DNA of 64,000 bases. Origin: an uncultured Pseudomonadota bacterium (GTDB lineage: Bacteria; Pseudomonadota; Alphaproteobacteria; Rs-D84). The stretch covers positions 278,700 to 342,699 of the forward strand of contig CADCKW010000001.1 of the NCBI GenBank assembly GCA_902802115.1. Reading direction: 5' to 3'. The notes under the pieces are model-generated. The model searched no databases. It saw only the letters and a program-made list of their open reading frames with translations, and was not told where the DNA came from. The translations under genes and the position numbers were made by a program. Shown here piece by piece: positions 60,984 through 64,000 of the stretch. Within the stretch, counting starts at the first letter, position 1; each line of letters starts with the position of its first letter.

Positions 60984-63035
60984 TTAAAAACCAATTTTTT
61001 GCACGTTGTGTGATTTGACGGATTGTTCTTGTAATAACATGTCTAATAATTCGTCTGGATTTGTTATATCCAAAATTTCAGCCTTGTTTTTTACAACAAC
61101 AAAATCCCCAGGAGCCAAATTGACGCATTTTTTAATATCTGCATCATTAACAGTTTGACCAAAAAATTCGTTGAACGCAATTAAAACCTGTTTAGGTGTT
61201 AAAAAGTCATATTTAACCTTGAATGTAAATCTGCGCAAAGATGCAGTGTCCAAAGAATCCATTATGTTGGTTGTACAAATAAACGGGAAATCGGCTTGTT
61301 CCATCTGGGTCAGCATTTCATTGACAGAACTGACCTCCCATGAACGTTGGGCTTTGTTGCGGTCTTGCAAGAAAGAATCTGCTTCGTCAAAAACCAGAAT
61401 TGCTTTTTTTGAACGCGCCTCGGCAAAAGCATTTGCAATATTTTTTTCTGTTTCCCCAACATAAGAACCTTTTAAATCGCTGGCGCGTTTTTTGACGATT
61501 GGCATATTCAACACATGTGCCAGATGTGATGCAAATGCGGTTTTACCGGTCCCCGGTGCGCCGTATAAACATAACGAAAATTTATGAAGTTTTTTCTTGG
61601 CAATTCTGTCTGCCAACATGTTTAAATCTGTGTCGGTGTTTAATAATTCTGTATTAAAATTATCAGGCTTAACTGTGTCTTTTTTCTTGCGGCCATGTAA
61701 TGTTTCCAAAAAAGAATTCAAAGTATATGGAACCATGTCTAGATTTCCGGTGATTTCTGCATTTCTCACCGCGTTATCCAAAATACCCAATGGCACATCT
61801 GGTTCTTTGATTTCTTGGGACATTTTTTCATAGTCAAATTGAACATTGTGTTTTTTAAACACGCCTGCCCAAACATCTTTTCTGGTGTCATCATCAGGTG
61901 TTGAAATTTCTGCGGTCAAAGAAAATCTGCGCAAACAAGAATTTGGAATTTCGCGTATGCTATGTACAACCCAAATCACAGGTGTTGCATTGTTTTCCAA
62001 TAATCTGTGCAAAGTTAATTTTTCATTATTGCGCCCAGGAAATCTGTCTTGTTCTAAAATATCTTCGGCATCATCAAACAATAATACGGCATTTGAATCT
62101 GTTTTTAATAATTTTTGCATTTGTTTTAATTTGTTGCGTCTGGCATCGGTTCCTGTTTCGTCACCACAACCCGAATACAGACGCAAATTTGCATCGTTGC
62201 ACACCGCAACGGCAAAAGATGTTTTGCCAGAACCAACCGCGCCATGCAACAAAATATTTACACCGCGAATTTTTGATTGAACTGACTTTTGCAACAAAGT
62301 TTTAATATTTTTAAATGTATCTGCCATATGTAGAAAATTATCAATATGTAAATCGCTTGATAAAGATTTACCAATCAAAGCAACGCGAACTTCTTCGGTG
62401 GATTTAAAACGCGTGCGCAGTAATTTTATAAAACCGTCATGCAGACGTATTGAATCATATTTTTGTGTTAAAATATTCATTTCAAACAGGGTGGTGTTTG
62501 GTTCCAGCATTTGTTTAACATTGCCTAACGGTATGGCGCACATGGCGGCAAAGAAAGGGAAGTTTTCTTCGCAAATCATATCGTCCATTACTGGCAAATC
62601 GAACGATTCCAACATTTCTCGCAACATAGGATTTTTTTGTGCCATTAAAAAACATTGGACCAGTACGCGTTGTTTTTGTGGCAAATTCAAAGCATCAAAA
62701 ACCATAGATAATTTTGTATCGAATCCAGGATTTGTTATATCTGTGATTTTTACTTTTGATTTAATATCTTCGATTATTTTTTCTGTGTCTGGCGAAATAT
62801 TTTCCACAGAGCATTTTTCTTTGTTGTTTAAAATATCGCGCAACACAGATATTTTTTCGGCATCTGTCACAGATTCAGGCAAAGATGTTAATAAATTATG
62901 TATGTCCGCATTAAACAGGGCACCAAAATACCGTTCCAACCGTTCCAGAAAACAAAATTCTGTCAAAGGTTGCAAAGGACTATTTACCAAGTTTTTTAAA
63001 TAAAACGCATTTGCTTGCAATTGTTTATCCGTCAT
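60984..63035 (-). CDS. Double AAA+ ATPase, Cdc48-like architecture, unknown role
   Basis: 683 residues. An N-terminal helical domain (about 1-240) precedes two AAA+ modules. D1: Walker A GAVGSGKT (265-272), Walker B LLFDDAED (318-325), SCLRRFSL as arginine-finger region. D2: Walker A GAPGTGKT (492-499), the pore-loop-like KGSYVGETE, Walker B LVFDEADSF (547-555), and SLRRFTFKV. Two active sites suggest a hexameric unfoldase or remodelling machine. GGGAGG is the ribosome site. It shares a 19-base gap with the FtsK-gamma-fusion gene, so the two probably act together. No homologue with a known task is recognised. Confidence 0.85.
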   Translation of the reverse strand: MTDKQLQANAFYLKNLVNSPLQPLTEFCFLERLERYFGALFNADIHNLLTSLPESVTDAEKISVLRDILNNKEKCSVENISPDTEKIIEDIKSKVKITDITNPGFDTKLSMVFDALNLPQKQRVLVQCFLMAQKNPMLREMLESFDLPVMDDMICEENFPFFAAMCAIPLGNVKQMLEPNTTLFEMNILTQKYDSIRLHDGFIKLLRTRFKSTEEVRVALIGKSLSSDLHIDNFLHMADTFKNIKTLLQKSVQSKIRGVNILLHGAVGSGKTSFAVAVCNDANLRLYSGCGDETGTDARRNKLKQMQKLLKTDSNAVLLFDDAEDILEQDRFPGRNNEKLTLHRLLENNATPVIWVVHSIREIPNSCLRRFSLTAEISTPDDDTRKDVWAGVFKKHNVQFDYEKMSQEIKEPDVPLGILDNAVRNAEITGNLDMVPYTLNSFLETLHGRKKKDTVKPDNFNTELLNTDTDLNMLADRIAKKKLHKFSLCLYGAPGTGKTAFASHLAHVLNMPIVKKRASDLKGSYVGETEKNIANAFAEARSKKAILVFDEADSFLQDRNKAQRSWEVSSVNEMLTQMEQADFPFICTTNIMDSLDTASLRRFTFKVKYDFLTPKQVLIAFNEFFGQTVNDADIKKCVNLAPGDFVVVKNKAEILDITNPDELLDMLLQEQSVKSHNVQKIGF

Positions 63036-63108
63036 ACGCGCCTCCCTGTGTGTTTTTGATTAAAATTGTTCTTGAATCTTTCGATTCGATATGATTATAA
63101 GAACCCGG

Positions 63109-63127
63109 TTGGACAAAATTGGTCCAA
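63109..63127 (-). promoter_or_regulatory. Inverted repeat upstream of the AAA+ gene
   Basis: TTGGAC (63109-63114), six bases, GGTCCAA (63121-63127). On the minus strand a TATAAT lies 11 bases downstream (63097-63092). The repeat covers the -35 region, so an operator is plausible. A second small palindrome GAATC/GATTC lies in the leader at 63074-63087. Confidence 0.4.
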
Positions 63128-63148
63128 TTTTTTGTTTTTTTAATAAAA

Positions 63149-63180
63149 ATACCGTTAATGTAATGAAAATACGGTATTTT
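63149..63180 (-). terminator. Intrinsic terminator after the Cys-rich small gene
   Basis: Stem ATACCGT/ACGGTAT with a 17-base loop and flanking A and T runs; on the minus strand it follows the stop codon at 63190. Confidence 0.6.
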
Positions 63181-63189
63181 TTATTGTGA

Positions 63190-63585
63190 TTATTTTGATA
63201 ACATAAAAAATATGGCTTTCAGTTTTTTATATGCGGCGCGGGCATTGTCGTATTGTTCTTTGATTTCAAAATATTTGATGTTTGCCGCGCGATTGCAACA
63301 ATCGCAATTATATGTGCATGGCACTTCAAAAGAAAAATAAGGACATGTTTCACCAGCCGATACTGGAATAAAAGAATCAGGCACACAATTAACAATGCGA
63401 CAAAAATCTTTATTTGGACCGGCGGTATATGTGTTATTTTCCTCGCCTGGTTGGACTAAATTTTCATATCGAATTTTATTATATGCCTCGTCGCGTTGTT
63501 TTTTTAAATCTTTTACTTGTTTATGACTGAATTGAACATCACACCAACGAACCCGGCGTGATTTATTAAACAAATTTTTTCCCAT
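63190..63585 (-). CDS. Cys-rich protein of unknown function
   Basis: 131 residues from ATG 63585, preceded by AAAGG; the upstream 30 codons are less plausible. Cysteines cluster in two blocks: CRIVNCVPDSF and GETCPYFSFEVPCTYNCDCC. No signal peptide is visible, so they may bind metal in the cytoplasm rather than form disulfides. A charged helix precedes (HKQVKDLKKQRDEAYNKIRY) and another closes the protein. Not recognised. It is upstream of the AAA+ gene on the same strand, but a terminator lies between. Confidence 0.55.
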   Translation of the reverse strand: MGKNLFNKSRRVRWCDVQFSHKQVKDLKKQRDEAYNKIRYENLVQPGEENNTYTAGPNKDFCRIVNCVPDSFIPVSAGETCPYFSFEVPCTYNCDCCNRAANIKYFEIKEQYDNARAAYKKLKAIFFMLSK

Positions 63586-63743
63586 GGCACAAATCCTTTG
63601 GTTTTGGTTGATAGTAAAACACGAACATCGGCGACATTGCCAGCCTCTAATTGTCATCAATAACGATGGTATCATGAATTTTTATTATATCAAGAAAAGG
63701 TTAGTATGTACTTTTTAGATGACTTTATTTGACAAATAAATAT

Positions 63744-64000
63744 ATGTGTATTAGTATTTTCGATGTGTTGCAAGATTATAGTTCGTTTTTGCCGGATATC
63801 CAAAGTATAAATTCCACCAGACTTAATGGGCTTGTATTGTTTTGTGAATCTGCCCGGACTGCATCTTTGTTGCAACACAAATTACATAATGATTTTGGTA
63901 TTAATGCAATTACAGATGTTGATAATATGGGCACACACTACGCCATACCAATACATAAGGTTGAAAATGCCGTATTGGATAAGTTTATTCAAAAAGGTTG
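63744..64000 (+). CDS. Hypothetical protein, 5' part only
   Basis: An open frame from ATG 63744 continues to the right edge: at least 85 residues beginning MCISIFDVLQDYSSFLPDIQ and continuing LVLFCESARTASLLQHKLHN. Not recognised; it looks like a soluble alpha/beta protein. No ribosome site precedes the ATG. A TTGACA at 63729 lies too close to be the -35 for this start. Confidence 0.5.
   Translation, partial: MCISIFDVLQDYSSFLPDIQSINSTRLNGLVLFCESARTASLLQHKLHNDFGINAITDVDNMGTHYAIPIHKVENAVLDKFIQKG

Noticed and set aside
63729-63757. TTGACA with TAGTAT 17 bases on, near the right edge
   Set aside because: It would start transcription downstream of the ATG at 63744, so it cannot serve that start. 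The gene may begin later, but no better in-frame start is obvious.

Overview
This window comes from an AT-rich bacterial chromosome. The gene content points to an alphaproteobacterium: single-copy housekeeping genes, an accB-accC pair, VirD4-type coupling protein, a CUC-anticodon tRNA-Glu, and a scattered cell-wall cluster. An uncultured host-associated lineage with a reduced genome is my inference; nothing in the window names the species. There is no rRNA operon, CRISPR array, prophage or intact insertion sequence.

Layout. 1-5600: a partial TPR lipoprotein and virD4 on the minus strand, then rsmE, an rRNA pseudouridine synthase and a TPR membrane protein on the plus strand. 5600-6700: an AT-rich gap with paired CCTAGG palindromes and a secreted protein. 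6760-13780: a minus-strand run mreB, nudix, cysS, xseB, mutS, truB, rpsO. 13800-16460: rnpA-yidD, then accB-accC. 16500-19800: small unknown proteins, a Skp-like chaperone, a small helix-turn-helix gene preceded by a structured RNA with its own promoter and intrinsic terminator, an OmpA-like lipoprotein and a type IVb-like pilin. 19826-21775: dnaX and a small gene. 21944-27850: three tandem PilV-like giant minor pilins, a zinc-ribbon membrane protein, a secreted protein and an RluA-family synthase. 28101-31725: a giant Cys-rich exported protein broken by a single-base frameshift. 31832-32505: a GIY-YIG nuclease gene bracketed by two near-identical palindromic elements. 32610-39234: rpmE, a SuhB-like protein without its catalytic acids, PBP1A, mraY, ftsW, murG. 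39400-39650: tRNA-Glu beside tRNA fragments. 39783-45315: a MarR-controlled TolC/adaptor/RND operon with an abnormal pump. 45417-54381: an exported OmpA-like protein, comF, valS, a thioesterase, rpmH, a 45-aa membrane protein, gyrA, merR. 54407-64000: secreted proteins, an autotransporter, and a minus-strand pair consisting of a double AAA+ ATPase and a protein with an FtsK-gamma-like DNA-binding domain.

The best candidates for undescribed biology are: (1) the AAA+ / FtsK-gamma-fusion operon at 59.9-63.0 kb; (2) an RND efflux operon whose pump lacks the conserved Asp-Asp and Lys of the proton relay and whose adaptor is about half normal size; (3) a switch-like structured RNA at 18.4-18.6 kb, where closing stem and terminator share bases; (4) the GIY-YIG gene flanked by palindromic elements whose stems covary; (5) the PilV-like trio and the Cys-rich giant. 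Several genes appear to be transcribed without a leader, and many promoters show a 16-bp spacer. All calls rest on reading the sequence; no database search was possible.
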